64,000 nt of DNA, taken from Pseudomonadota bacterium (lineage in GTDB: Bacteria; Desulfobacterota; SM23-61). Positions 40,736 to 49,291 of this stretch are shown here, in pieces (positions within the stretch are counted from its first letter, which is position 1; each line of letters starts with the position of its first letter). The notes beneath the pieces are model-generated. The model was not told the origin of the DNA and did not search any database. It worked only from the letters and a program-made list of their open reading frames with translations. Position numbers and translations under genes: made by a program. Location: assembly GCA_018819135.1 (NCBI GenBank), contig JAHJQK010000060.1:1-64000 (forward strand), in the 5' to 3' direction.

Positions 40736-41140
40736 TTAGGAGGGATCATTGACCTTATCTACTGCTCGGGATACTACAAAAATTTTCAGATTATTGGAAA
40801 AAGGGTCGCTGGGGTAAAGGAAAAAGCCATATCGATTAGGATCGTAATCCCAAACGAATCCACAAATCACTTCCTGATCCTTAAACGTTACCTCCACCTT
40901 CCGTCCAGTTATTGGCGTTCCATCGGGAAATGTTTTCTGCTCTCTGTATAATCGATTGCCCATAAAATTCCGAACAAAAAAAATGGCCTTCAAATCTTTA
41001 ACCTGGACCTCTATAGGGTCATTGGCAAAGGTATCAACCAGAGTGATATAAAAAGTTGGCTTGTCGGGGGAAAAATCATGGGTATATCCCCTGATAATTC
41101 CGCCGCCGGTATAGCGAATGACGATTTTGGCAGGTTCCAT
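40736..41140 (-). CDS. Conserved hypothetical protein, PilZ-like beta domain (DUF6982 type)
   Basis: 134 aa from ATG 41140 (MEPAKIVIRYTGGGIIRGYT); four earlier codons are possible. All beta-strand pattern: IRGYTHDFSPDKPTFYI, VQVKDLKAIFFVRNF, then KVEVTFKDQEVICGFVWDYDPNRYGFFLYP. This twofold repeat of a small barrel, with RGYT-x-DF and CGFVWDYDP, is common to short proteins of Deltaproteobacteria related to DUF6982. No catalytic residues stand out. Upstream on the minus strand, TTGACG (near 41192) could belong to its promoter. Confidence 0.7.
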   Translation of the reverse strand: MEPAKIVIRYTGGGIIRGYTHDFSPDKPTFYITLVDTFANDPIEVQVKDLKAIFFVRNFMGNRLYREQKTFPDGTPITGRKVEVTFKDQEVICGFVWDYDPNRYGFFLYPSDPFSNNLKIFVVSRAVDKVNDPS

Positions 41141-41152
41141 TTTTTTTAACAA

Positions 41153-41698
41153 TACCCTAGCGAAAGATTAACGATTCAAGATAATTATCGTCAACGCGAA
41201 AAAAAACTTAAACCCCGGCAAACGGGACCCGGGATCCAACCTTTTTGCCTCCTGTATACAGACCTTCCGGGTCGTCAAGTCAGAGCAACACATAAATTCG
41301 GAACACGGATACTCTCAGGCCAGGTAACGAAGGCCCCCATTCTCCTTTGAGATATGCCCTCCTCATAGACCCCCTCCTATAAATCATTGGATTGGTATTG
41401 ATATTATTTTAAGGTTGCCAACAGGTCAAGAGGAAAAGGCGGCGTCCCACCCTCATTCAACCGTTTCCCTTCTATCTCTCCAAGTTGGAATTATTTACGG
41501 AAATCAATCATTGATAGGTCTCGCAAAATAGTGTAAATTTTAAATGACGATCAACAGTTGATTACTCCCCCGCTGGATTCCTGCGGGAAATAAAGGGATG
41601 AATGAGTTTCAGATCAAAGACCTATTTCCAAGATGATTTTGTTCCAGGAAAAAAAGGAATATGGGAGGAGGCCTAATTCACAAAAATGGGAGGATAAC
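41153..41698. other. Gap without a gene
   Basis: About 545 bp that contain no credible ORF on either strand, a few short palindromic G/C tracts (near 41213-41235) and a hairpin-like CCCGCTGGATTCCTGCGGG near 41569. No RNA family is recognised. The plus-strand RBS GGGAGGA of the next small gene is at 41688. Confidence 0.3.
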
Positions 41699-41932
41699 AT
41701 GGAGACAGAGCACCTTGAAAAACGGTTTGGAATTTTGGCTGTGGAAAAGGGATTTATCACGGCAGATCAGGTCATTGAAGCATTGAAGATTCAGGTGATG
41801 GAGGATATAGAAAAGGGGCAACACAGACTTATCGGCCGCATCCTATTAAAACAGGGGCTGATTACCCTCTCCCAGATTGATGATTTGTTAGACTCCTTAG
41901 AGAAAAATCTGCCTTTATTTAAAGAACAGTGA
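41699..41932 (+). CDS. Small helical protein, GspE/PilB N-domain-like
   Basis: 77 aa from ATG 41699, chosen for the RBS GGGAGGA five bases before it. Two repeats of a helix-turn-helix-like pattern: FGILAVEKGFITADQVIEALK and GRILLKQGLITLSQIDDLLD. The I/L-V/L-x-x-G-L/F-I-T-x-x-Q-I/V pattern is that of the MshEN/GspE N-terminal domain, known from type II secretion ATPases and c-di-GMP binding, but here it stands alone without an ATPase. Role unknown. Confidence 0.6.
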   Translation: METEHLEKRFGILAVEKGFITADQVIEALKIQVMEDIEKGQHRLIGRILLKQGLITLSQIDDLLDSLEKNLPLFKEQ

Positions 41933-41970
41933 AAAGAACATCCAATGAAAATCCCGTTTCCAGTTTTTTT

Positions 41971-41996
41971 CTGGATTCCCGCTGGCGCGGGAAGGA
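41971..41996 (+). repeat. Partial copy of the dispersed hairpin repeat
   Basis: CTGGATTCCCGCTGGCGCGGGAA as in 3383-3410, between the small protein gene and porC; truncated at its right end. Confidence 0.6.
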
Positions 41997-42046
41997 CATG
42001 CGCTTTGGTGATTAACGACGCTGCGTATAGAATGGAGGGTACATAA

Positions 42047-42595
42047 TTGATTGAAGTGAGATGGCATGCCAGAGGCGGACAAGGGGGGTTTACGGCAGCG
42101 AGATTGCTGGGACTTGCAGCTTCGGTATTTGGTGACAATTATGCTCAAGCTTTCCCGTCGTTTGGTCCTGAACGGAGAGGCGCACCTGTACTCGGATTCA
42201 CCAGGATTGATAACAAGCCCATAACTGACCACAGCCAGGTGTACACATGTGACTATGTAGTGGTTCTTGATGAAACCCTTATGGAAACAGTGGAGGTTAC
42301 CAAAGGTTTAAAGGAGGGAGGCAAAATACTTATCAATACAAAGTTGAGCCCTGATGCTTTTAAATTTAATGGAAACTTCCATGTGATCACCATCGATGCG
42401 ACCAAGATTGCTATGGAAGAGTTAGGCGGTCCAATTGCGAACACAGCTATGCTGGGAGCATTTGCGGCGGTGAATGATGCTATAGATATCGATTCAATTT
42501 TAAAAGCGATTGATAAGGGAATGCCTGAAAGTTTACGTAAGAAAAATAAAAAAGCGATTGAACATGCCTATAAGGCAATTCGGGAGGTGAAGTAA
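42047..42595 (+). CDS. porC: 2-oxoacid:ferredoxin oxidoreductase gamma subunit
   Basis: 182 aa. Start TTG 42047 behind GGAGGGT. EVRWHARGGQGGFTAARLLG at the start, SFGPERRGAPVLGFTRI and ITDHSQVYTCDYVVVLD are the standard gamma-subunit sequences. The subunit binds CoA or stabilises the alpha/beta pair. The gene order is gamma-delta-alpha-(beta), with adjacent coding (stop/start at 42593-42598 overlap). The cluster uses more A/T-rich codons than the dehydrogenase gene that follows, so acquisition from another source is possible. Confidence 0.9.
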   Translation: MIEVRWHARGGQGGFTAARLLGLAASVFGDNYAQAFPSFGPERRGAPVLGFTRIDNKPITDHSQVYTCDYVVVLDETLMETVEVTKGLKEGGKILINTKLSPDAFKFNGNFHVITIDATKIAMEELGGPIANTAMLGAFAAVNDAIDIDSILKAIDKGMPESLRKKNKKAIEHAYKAIREVK

Positions 42596-42907
42596 ATGGC
42601 CAAACCGCAGATCGTGAAATTCAAATTTCCGGAGTCCTTAGAAGAAATGCCGCTTGGGCCCAGCGCCGCGGCAGGTATATTGACTGAACCCAATGCGGGC
42701 TGGAGAGTGCAAAAACCCATTGTTGATCATAAAAAATGCAGCAATTGCCTGTTATGCTGGGTTTTATGCCCTGAGGGTGTGATCGATAAAGAGAACGAGA
42801 ACCTCGAAATCGATATGAATTATTGCAAGGGTTGTGGATTGTGTGCCCAGGAGTGCCCTCAAGATGCAATCACGATGGTTCGGGAGGGCGAAGCGGATGA
42901 TCAATAA
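42596..42907 (+). CDS. porD: 2-oxoacid:ferredoxin oxidoreductase delta subunit (ferredoxin)
   Basis: 103-aa two-cluster ferredoxin. N-terminal ~50 residues are typical of delta subunits (EEMPLGPSAAAGILTEPNAGWR), then CSNCLLCWVLCPEG and CKGCGLCAQECPQ bind two [4Fe-4S] clusters that carry electrons to free ferredoxin. It follows porC without a gap and overlaps porA by 11 bp. Confidence 0.92.
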   Translation: MAKPQIVKFKFPESLEEMPLGPSAAAGILTEPNAGWRVQKPIVDHKKCSNCLLCWVLCPEGVIDKENENLEIDMNYCKGCGLCAQECPQDAITMVREGEADDQ

Positions 42908-44120
42908 ACCTAAGAGTTCCAATTTAGATTTTTTAAACGGAGATGAAGCTGTGGCTTATGGCGCCAAGTTGTGCAGGCCTCATGTGATCGCCGTCTATCC
43001 CATTACCCCCCAGACGATCGTCGTGGAACGAATAGCAGAATTTATCGCCAATAAATTGATGGACTGTGAGTACGTATATGTGGAAAGTGAACACAGTGCC
43101 ATGTGTGCAGCCATGGGCGCATCTTTGGTTGGTGCGCGGGCGTTTACCGCCACCTCTTCCCAAGGTCTGGCGTATATGCATGAGATGCTTCATTATGTAA
43201 GCGGCAGTAGGTTTCCCATCGTAATGATGAATGCCAATCGGACATTGGCGGCACCGTGGAATATATTTGGCGACCAGAGAGATTCTCTGGCCCAGAGGGA
43301 TACAGGATGGATTCAGGTTTATGTTGAAAATGGGCAAGAAGCCTTAGATATGATCATTCAGGCCTATGCCATAGCAGAAAATGACCGTGTATATACCCCC
43401 GTAATGGTTAACTTAGATGGATTTGTAAATACGCATACGTATGAGCTGGTAGACGTACCCGGCCAGCACGAGGTAGACGAATTCCTGCCTCCTTTTAGAT
43501 CCCAAAATGCCATCGATTTTAACCATCCGCGAAGCTTTTGTATGACGGCATCGACGGAATGGAATACTGAGTTCAGGTACCAGCAGCAACAAGCCATGAA
43601 TCATGCCCAGGAAGTGATAGAGGAAGTTGATCAAAAGTTTGGAGAAAAATTTGGCAGATATTATAGCGGCCTGGTAGAAGAGTATAGAGGTGAAGATGCC
43701 GAGGTCGTACTTGTCGGCATGGGCAGTGTCATAGGCACTTCCAGGATCGTCGTAGATAAATTGAGGGAGATGAGTTTAAAAGTGGGTCTTGTGAAACTCA
43801 GATTTTATAGGCCTTTTCCTGCGGAATACTTTAAAGGTTTAGGCCCAAGGGTGAAAGCGATTGGAATCATAGACCGCGATATATCATTTGGATATGAGGG
43901 AGCTGCGGCCTCTGATATAAAAGCTGCTTTGGGCAATTCCGGTGTGGGTCCGAAAGTTATCAACTTTATTGCCGGCATAGCCGGGAGGGATATAACCAAG
44001 GAAAACATCGAAGAAATGTATTACAAACTTTTTAATCTCACGCAAGGTTATGTGCCCATGCCCTACGGGATGGGGTTTTGCGTCCGACCTTGCTGTAAAG
44101 ATTGGAAAACTTGCGGTTGA
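42897..44120 (+). CDS. porA: 2-oxoacid:ferredoxin oxidoreductase alpha subunit, altered C-terminus
   Basis: The start is ATG 42897 inside the end of porD, with CGGGAGGGCG before it. 407 aa. MINKPKSSNLDFLNGDEAVAYGA, VYPITPQTIVVERIAEF, ESEHSAMCAAMGASLVGARAFTATSSQGLAYMHEML and GGNIFGDQRDS-like WNIFGDQRD are all alpha-subunit features (domain I plus domain II for TPP contacts). The chain is normal up to YYKLFNLTQGYV; from ~44050 it enters the out-of-frame beginning of the beta remnant and ends MPYGMGFCVRPCCKDWKTCG, which is not native. The natural last few residues are therefore missing. Without beta it cannot bind TPP. Confidence 0.88.
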   Translation: MINKPKSSNLDFLNGDEAVAYGAKLCRPHVIAVYPITPQTIVVERIAEFIANKLMDCEYVYVESEHSAMCAAMGASLVGARAFTATSSQGLAYMHEMLHYVSGSRFPIVMMNANRTLAAPWNIFGDQRDSLAQRDTGWIQVYVENGQEALDMIIQAYAIAENDRVYTPVMVNLDGFVNTHTYELVDVPGQHEVDEFLPPFRSQNAIDFNHPRSFCMTASTEWNTEFRYQQQQAMNHAQEVIEEVDQKFGEKFGRYYSGLVEEYRGEDAEVVLVGMGSVIGTSRIVVDKLREMSLKVGLVKLRFYRPFPAEYFKGLGPRVKAIGIIDRDISFGYEGAAASDIKAALGNSGVGPKVINFIAGIAGRDITKENIEEMYYKLFNLTQGYVPMPYGMGFCVRPCCKDWKTCG

Positions 44121-44325
44121 AGCCGGCATGTGGTATTTGGCTGAATATGAAAATGGGAAAGTTAAAATGAATGTTATTCCCAAAAAAATAAAACCTGTCG
44201 AGGAATATCTTATGAAGCAAAGAAGGTTCAAGCATTTAACTGCGGAAAACATCAAACTCATTCAAGAACACCGGGATAGCGAATGGAGGCTCATCAGGGA
44301 GAGGTGGCTTTGGGAAGGGACATAG
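44050..44325 (+). pseudogene. porB: 2-oxoacid:ferredoxin oxidoreductase beta subunit, C-terminal fragment
   Basis: The last ~88 codons of a POR beta subunit: PCPTGWGFASDLAVKIGKLAVEAGMWYL, ENGKVKMNVIPKKIKPVEEYLMKQRRFKHLT, to a normal stop. The first ~220 residues, with the TPP-binding GDG motif and the first Cys ligands, are absent. The fragment begins inside the porA coding sequence in another frame, so a single deletion of about 0.7 kb removed the end of alpha and most of beta. No RBS or start codon fits. The enzyme could work only if beta is supplied elsewhere. Confidence 0.85.
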
Positions 44326-44458
44326 GTTCTACATTTAGAGCCAGTGGCGAGAAAGGCGGACAGGTGGTCCCCTGACTATAATCAAAGGGGAACCTTACGG
44401 AGTGGCCTCCGAGGGGTTCTGGGCATTACGAGAAAAGGAGAGGAGGAAGTCTGAGAAG

Positions 44459-45559
44459 ATGAAATCATATCAAATTGTGGTTTTACCCGGAGATGGCATA
44501 GGGCCCGAAATCGTCGGGGCCATGGTAGAGGTCCTCGACAAGGTCCAAAACTTGGCTGGCGACTTTCGTTTAGCGTATGCTTTTCACCAAGCCGGCGCGA
44601 CTTACTACCTTAAGAACGGAAAAAATATGTCTGCGGAAACATTCGAGGCTATCCGCCAGTCCGATGCCACCATAAAAGGACCGGTGGGATTACCCGAAGT
44701 GCGCCTGCCGGATGGTACCGAAGCCGGAACGCTGGGAGGCGTGCTGCGGAATGGGTTCGACCTCTATGCCAATATACGCCCGATCAAACTATTTCCCAAA
44801 GTGCCCACGCCGCTCAAAGACAAATCTCCCGAGAGCATCGACTACATCATTGTCAGAGAAAACACTGAGGGCCTTTATGCTTCCCGCGGGCGAGGGCTCC
44901 TCACCGAACAGGCCGCCACCGACACCTTGCTGCTTACCCGCAAAGGATGCGAGAGGATCTGTCGCTTCGCCTTTGATATGGCTTTGCGCAAGACAAAGGG
45001 AGCCCCCGAAGACGGCCGGAGAAGGGTCACTTTGGTGGAAAAAAGCAACGTCCTGAGAAGCTTTCACTTCTTCCGGCAGGTGTTTTTCCAGGTGGCCAAG
45101 GAAACACCGGAGGTGGAAATCGAAACCCTCTATGTCGATGCTGCCGCGGCGGCTTTGGTTAGTAAGCCCCAACATTTCCAGGTGATAGTCACCGAGAATA
45201 TGTTCGGGGATATTATCAGCGATCTGGGGGGAGCAACCATAGGAGGATTGGGGATGTGCCCGTCAGCGAATGTGGGGGAAGAGCGTGCTTATTTTGAGCC
45301 CATCCATGGCTCAGCTCCGGACATAGCCGGGCGCAACCTGGCCAACCCGCTCTCCCAGATCAGGGCCGCGGGCATGATGCTGGAGTACCTGGGTCGCAAG
45401 AGGGATGCCGATCTGCTGGAAAAGGCCATCTGGCAAGCACTCGAAAAAGAGCGTTTCTCCATCTCGCCGGCCGGTCAGGTAGAGAGGGGTGCCAAGGTGG
45501 TCGTTGCTGCGCTCAAGGAAGAACTGGAAAGATGCTACGAAGCGGCGCGATCGGCTTGA
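44459..45559 (+). CDS. Isopropylmalate/isocitrate/homoisocitrate-type dehydrogenase
   Basis: 366 aa from ATG 44459, behind AAAGGAGAGGAGG; 19 codons upstream look like leader. Beta-decarboxylating dehydrogenase: IVVLPGDGIGPEIVGAM, ADVLLKGPVG-like ATIKGPVGLPEVRLPDG, ANIRPIKLFP, IIVRENTEGLYASRG, and VTENMFGDIISDLGGATIGGLGM with the metal Asp residues. The Arg/Ser set RENTEGLY fits NAD(P)-dependent members of the LeuB/Icd/Ttuc superfamily; the exact substrate cannot be told. It follows the por cluster by 130 bp. Confidence 0.88.
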   Translation: MKSYQIVVLPGDGIGPEIVGAMVEVLDKVQNLAGDFRLAYAFHQAGATYYLKNGKNMSAETFEAIRQSDATIKGPVGLPEVRLPDGTEAGTLGGVLRNGFDLYANIRPIKLFPKVPTPLKDKSPESIDYIIVRENTEGLYASRGRGLLTEQAATDTLLLTRKGCERICRFAFDMALRKTKGAPEDGRRRVTLVEKSNVLRSFHFFRQVFFQVAKETPEVEIETLYVDAAAAALVSKPQHFQVIVTENMFGDIISDLGGATIGGLGMCPSANVGEERAYFEPIHGSAPDIAGRNLANPLSQIRAAGMMLEYLGRKRDADLLEKAIWQALEKERFSISPAGQVERGAKVVVAALKEELERCYEAARSA

Positions 45560-45610
45560 AGGATTCTTTCCAAGGCAGTAATCGATGCCCTGGAGAGGAG
45601 GATTTCTGAT

Positions 45611-45660
45611 CACCCCGCCCTCTCCCCCAAAATGGGGGAGAGGGGTAGGGTGAGGGGGAG
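45611..45660. repeat. Palindromic C/T-A/G repeat
   Basis: CTCTCCCCC-AAAAT-GGGGGAGAG (45620-45642) with flanking CACCCCGCC and GTAGGGTGAGGG. The same kind of stem is inside the element at 61469 (CTCTCCCCCGGATTCGGGGG) and, loosely, at 29840. It may halt transcription before the alcohol dehydrogenase gene. Confidence 0.55.
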
Positions 45661-45720
45661 ATCATTTGCAAGGTTTGTAGGTGGCGAACCGCCATGGGGA
45701 ATTAGAAAGGAAAGGATGAG

Positions 45721-46692
45721 ATGATCATAAAGACCATTTGTCTTCCCGAGGCTAAAAAAGTTGAAGTCGTGAGTAAAGAACTTGCCCAACCGGATGAAGG
45801 ACAGGTTTTGGTTAAGACTTTCCAATCCTCTATCTGCGGGACGGACAAAAATTTATACAGTGGAATTCTCCCTCCAGGGAATACCTTTCCCATTACTCTG
45901 CTCGGTCATGAGGGTGGAGGAGTTGTCATGGAGGCGGGCAAGAAGGTGCGCAAGTACAAAGTAGGCGACCGGGTGATGTCATGTAAAAATAACGGGACTT
46001 TTGCTGATTACTTTATCGCCCAAGAAGAGAACCTACACCTAATTCCAGCGGAAATGGATATGGACTTAGGGTGCCTTGGCGAGCCACTGGCCTGCATTAT
46101 GTACTCAATTTTCAATTCGGGAGTACAGCTGGGAGACACCGTTGCGGTAATGGGTTTGGGTTTTGCCGGTCAAATCATGGCCCAGGGAGCAAAAAGAAAA
46201 GGAGCCCTAACCGTCGTGGGAATCGACCCCTTGGCCGGGAAGCGCGTTTTGGCCAATAATCTGGGAGCGGATTATGTTTTTGACCCGAAGGATCCGGATG
46301 CCGAGCAGGCCCTACGAAACATTACCGGGGACCGGGGAGTAGACGTGGTTTTCGAGGCTGCCGGGACAGAAGACTCTATGAACATGGCCACGAGGATTCT
46401 GAAAAAAAATGGGATTTTGGTCCTTTATAGCTGGGTGATGGAGCCTATTCGTCTGGGCATCAGTCGCTGGCATGATGATGCCATTGACATCCGCACCACT
46501 TGTGTTATGCATTTGAACACCCCTTTTGAAAGGTTCGCCTGGTTCGACCGTCTCCTGTCACCCTACTGGAAAGGCTTGATCCAAATTAGGCCCTTACTTA
46601 CCGCCACGGTTTCTTTGCCAGATATCGCCAAAGGATTCGAGTTAGCCTGCCAGCCGGATGCAATTAAAATTTTAATCAACCCCCGGGATTAA
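45721..46692 (+). CDS. Zinc-dependent alcohol/polyol dehydrogenase (MDR family)
   Basis: 323 aa, shorter than the classic ~345-370. CGTDKNLYSG holds a catalytic Cys position, GHEGGGVVMEAG the Glu/His, and VAVMGLGFAGQIMAQGAKRKGA the Rossmann loop. The structural-zinc Cys loop found in many members (four Cys near 95-110) is reduced to a single Cys in MSCKNNGTFAD; this resembles L-threonine/sorbitol dehydrogenase relatives with one zinc. The ligand is uncertain. It is 160 bp downstream of the dehydrogenase gene. Confidence 0.85.
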   Translation: MIIKTICLPEAKKVEVVSKELAQPDEGQVLVKTFQSSICGTDKNLYSGILPPGNTFPITLLGHEGGGVVMEAGKKVRKYKVGDRVMSCKNNGTFADYFIAQEENLHLIPAEMDMDLGCLGEPLACIMYSIFNSGVQLGDTVAVMGLGFAGQIMAQGAKRKGALTVVGIDPLAGKRVLANNLGADYVFDPKDPDAEQALRNITGDRGVDVVFEAAGTEDSMNMATRILKKNGILVLYSWVMEPIRLGISRWHDDAIDIRTTCVMHLNTPFERFAWFDRLLSPYWKGLIQIRPLLTATVSLPDIAKGFELACQPDAIKILINPRD

Positions 46693-46766
46693 TGGGTCGG
46701 TTCTGAACAGCGGCCCATTTTGCTTGACACCCCAGGCTAATTTTTTTGTTCTTAAAATTGATGTTC

Positions 46767-46885
46767 TCGTAAAAAGCCGGAAAAGCCGTCACTCCTGCGC
46801 AAGCAGGAGTCCAGAACTACTTGAATTAACTGGATTCCCGCTTTCGCGGGAATGACGAAAATGGGACAAAAAGGACTTTTTACGA
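46767..46885. repeat. Dispersed TIR element, copy B (119 bp)
   Basis: TCGTAAAAAGCC at the left and GGACTTTTTACGA at the right, with the two hairpins seen in copy A (40358). Identity to A is high, except for the missing 22-bp tract. It separates the alcohol dehydrogenase from the nuoEF operon. Confidence 0.75.
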
Positions 46886-46954
46886 ATCCATCAAAATTAA
46901 TTGAAAATTAATTATTTTATAAAAAATTAAATATGATTTACTTTGGGGGTTAAA

Positions 46955-47431
46955 ATGGAACTGGGAGCGGTAAACGGGATTCTCGAAAAATACCAGGCGA
47001 AGAGAACATCTCTCATCAGTATCCTTCATGACATTCAGGATCAGTATAACTTTTTGCCTGAGACGGCCTTGAAAAAAGTCGCCTCCAGTCTCCAGATGGA
47101 TCTCAATGACCTTTACGGGGTCGCCACCTTCTATAAATCTTTCAGCTTGGTTCCCAAAGGGAGACATTCCATTACTCTCTGCCTGGGAACTGCATGCCAT
47201 GTCCGGGGTGGCCCGAAGGTTCTACGGCAGATGAAAAAAGAGCTGGGTATTGAACCCGGTCAGACGACCAAAGACAAGAATTTTTCTTTAGAGGTCGTCA
47301 ATTGTCTGGGGGTTTGTGCTATTGGCCCGGTAATGGTCGTGGATGGAAAATTTTATGGAGAGATGAATTGGGTGAGAGCCAAACGAATCGTGGAGAAGAT
47401 TATGAAAAAGGAAAACGGGGGGAGGGCATGA
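46955..47431 (+). CDS. nuoE: NuoE-like [2Fe-2S] NADH dehydrogenase subunit
   Basis: 158 aa from ATG 46955 (four earlier codons possible). Thioredoxin-like fold with Cys ligands CLGTACHVRGG and VNCLGVCAIGPV. LIPILHDIQDQYNFLP-type start (SILHDIQDQYNFLPETALKKVAS) and DLYGVATFYKSF are typical. It works in the cytosol with NuoF as the electron entry site for NADH. It ends as ATGA overlapping nuoF, so the two are coupled. Confidence 0.93.
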   Translation: MELGAVNGILEKYQAKRTSLISILHDIQDQYNFLPETALKKVASSLQMDLNDLYGVATFYKSFSLVPKGRHSITLCLGTACHVRGGPKVLRQMKKELGIEPGQTTKDKNFSLEVVNCLGVCAIGPVMVVDGKFYGEMNWVRAKRIVEKIMKKENGGRA

Positions 47432-49281
47432 GGAAGATTAAAACGATAGCTGATTTAGAGAGGGTGAGGGAGCAAATCATTTCCGGGCAGAAGAAATATG
47501 CCACCGTCATCTCGGTGTGTGGGGGGACTGGATGCCATGCTTATGGGTGCAAAAAAGTGCGAGAGCAGTTCTCAAGAATTATTAGGAAGAACGGAAAGGG
47601 TCAGAAAATTAAATTGCAATTTACCGGATGTAGGGGATTTTGTGAGAGGGGCCCCATTGTTACCATCCAACCCCAAGGAATTTTCTACCAGAAAGTCCAA
47701 GAAAAAGACGTTCCTCTTATCCTGGCCGAGACGATCGAAAAAGGAAAGGTCTTGGATCATCTTCTCTATGAAGGAAAAGATCTAAAAACAAAAGTGACTG
47801 CCGAAAAAGATATCCCTTTTTATCAACGGCAACATCGGCTGGTGCTGGGCAGTAATGGTTTAGTCGACCCTACCAAGATTGAGGATTATCTCGGGATAGG
47901 CGGCTATCGAGCTCTGGCCAGGGCTCTATTGGAAATGACCCCCGGTCAAATTATCGATGAGGTTAAAGACTCCGGATTGCGAGGAAGGGGAGGGGCGGGG
48001 TTCCCCACCGGTAAAAAGTGGGAGAGCTGCCGCAATTCAACCGGCGACCTTAAGTATGTTATCTGTAACTGCGATGAGGGAGACCCCGGAGCTTATATGG
48101 ATCGAAGCCTCTTAGAAGGGAATCCTCATTCGGTGCTTGAGGGTATGATCATCGGGGCCTGGGCCATTGGAGCCCAGGAAGGTTTTATCTATGTTCGCCA
48201 CGAATATCCCCTTGCTTGCAAAAATGCCGGGACGGCCATCATCCAAGCGAGGAAGGTCGGCTTGCTGGGCCATGATATTTTGGGCTCCGGTTTCGACTTT
48301 GATGTAGAGATTGCCAAAGGAGGAGGGGCCTTCGTCTGCGGAGAATCCACCGCTTTGATTGCCTCGATCGAAGGAAAGATCGGGGAACCCAAGAGCAAAC
48401 AAATTCATACCATATCACAAGGACTCTGGGGAAAGCCAACCAACATCAATAATGTGGAGACCTGGGCGAATGTTCCGTTGATCATCCGCCAGGGAAGCCA
48501 GTGGTTTTCTTCCATCGGTACGGAAAAGAGCAAAGGGACAAAGATTTTCTCTTTGGTAGGGCGCGTGAAAAACACCGGGCTGGTGGAGGTTCCGATGGGG
48601 ATCACCCTGAAAGAAATTATTTTCGGCATCGGGGGTGGCCCCAAAGACGGAAAAGCCATTAAGGCCGTGCAAACCGGGGGACCTTCGGGCGGCTGCATCC
48701 CCGCTTCTTTGTTTGACCTTCCGGTGGACTATGACAGCCTCACCCACGCCGGATCTATGATGGGGTCAGGCGGGATGATCGTCCTGGATGAGGGGACGTG
48801 CATGGTGGATGTGGCCAAATATTTCGTCCATTTCTTGCGAGAAGAATCCTGCGGGAAGTGCCTTCCCTGCCGCGAAGGATTAAAAAGAATGGGGGAAATA
48901 CTGAACGAGATCACAGGGGGGAGGGGAAACGCGGAGAGCCTGTTCCTTCTCGAGGAATTGGCGACAGTGGTAGCCGATACTTCCCTTTGCGGGCTGGGAA
49001 AAACTGCGCCGAATCCGGTCCTCTCCGCTCTGAAATATTTCCGTCCCGAATTTGAAGACCACATTGATCGGAAGAGATGCCCGGCGGGGGTCTGCACCTC
49101 TCTCATCCATTATTCCATTGCCGAGGAGAGTTGCGTGGGATGCGGGGCCTGTAAGAAAATTTGTCCAGCGCAGGCGATCGCAGGCAAGAAGAAGCAGAGT
49201 CACCGCATTATTCCTGAACTCTGTTCGCAATGCGGCTCCTGTAGGGATGTTTGCAAAATGAATGCTGTGTGGGTCCAGTAA
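47428..49281 (+). CDS. nuoF: NuoF-like NADH-binding subunit with N-terminal [2Fe-2S] and C-terminal ferredoxin
   Basis: 617 aa, chosen start ATG 47428 with GGAGGG before it. N-terminal ~105 residues form a second thioredoxin-like [2Fe-2S] domain (CGGTGCHAYGC, TGCRGFCERGP). Next, GLRGRGGAGFPTGKKWE, DEGDPGAYMDRSLLEGNPH and GAYICGEETALI-like GAFVCGESTALI bind NADH/FMN. SLBB, then CGKCLPCREG with the N3-type cluster, and the C-terminal two-cluster ferredoxin CVGCGACKKICP and CSQCGSCRDVCKM. This composition is that of the HndC/electron-bifurcating hydrogenase/formate dehydrogenase group rather than complex I. Confidence 0.93.
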   Translation: MRKIKTIADLERVREQIISGQKKYATVISVCGGTGCHAYGCKKVREQFSRIIRKNGKGQKIKLQFTGCRGFCERGPIVTIQPQGIFYQKVQEKDVPLILAETIEKGKVLDHLLYEGKDLKTKVTAEKDIPFYQRQHRLVLGSNGLVDPTKIEDYLGIGGYRALARALLEMTPGQIIDEVKDSGLRGRGGAGFPTGKKWESCRNSTGDLKYVICNCDEGDPGAYMDRSLLEGNPHSVLEGMIIGAWAIGAQEGFIYVRHEYPLACKNAGTAIIQARKVGLLGHDILGSGFDFDVEIAKGGGAFVCGESTALIASIEGKIGEPKSKQIHTISQGLWGKPTNINNVETWANVPLIIRQGSQWFSSIGTEKSKGTKIFSLVGRVKNTGLVEVPMGITLKEIIFGIGGGPKDGKAIKAVQTGGPSGGCIPASLFDLPVDYDSLTHAGSMMGSGGMIVLDEGTCMVDVAKYFVHFLREESCGKCLPCREGLKRMGEILNEITGGRGNAESLFLLEELATVVADTSLCGLGKTAPNPVLSALKYFRPEFEDHIDRKRCPAGVCTSLIHYSIAEESCVGCGACKKICPAQAIAGKKKQSHRIIPELCSQCGSCRDVCKMNAVWVQ

Positions 49282-49291
49282 AGGGGGAGAC

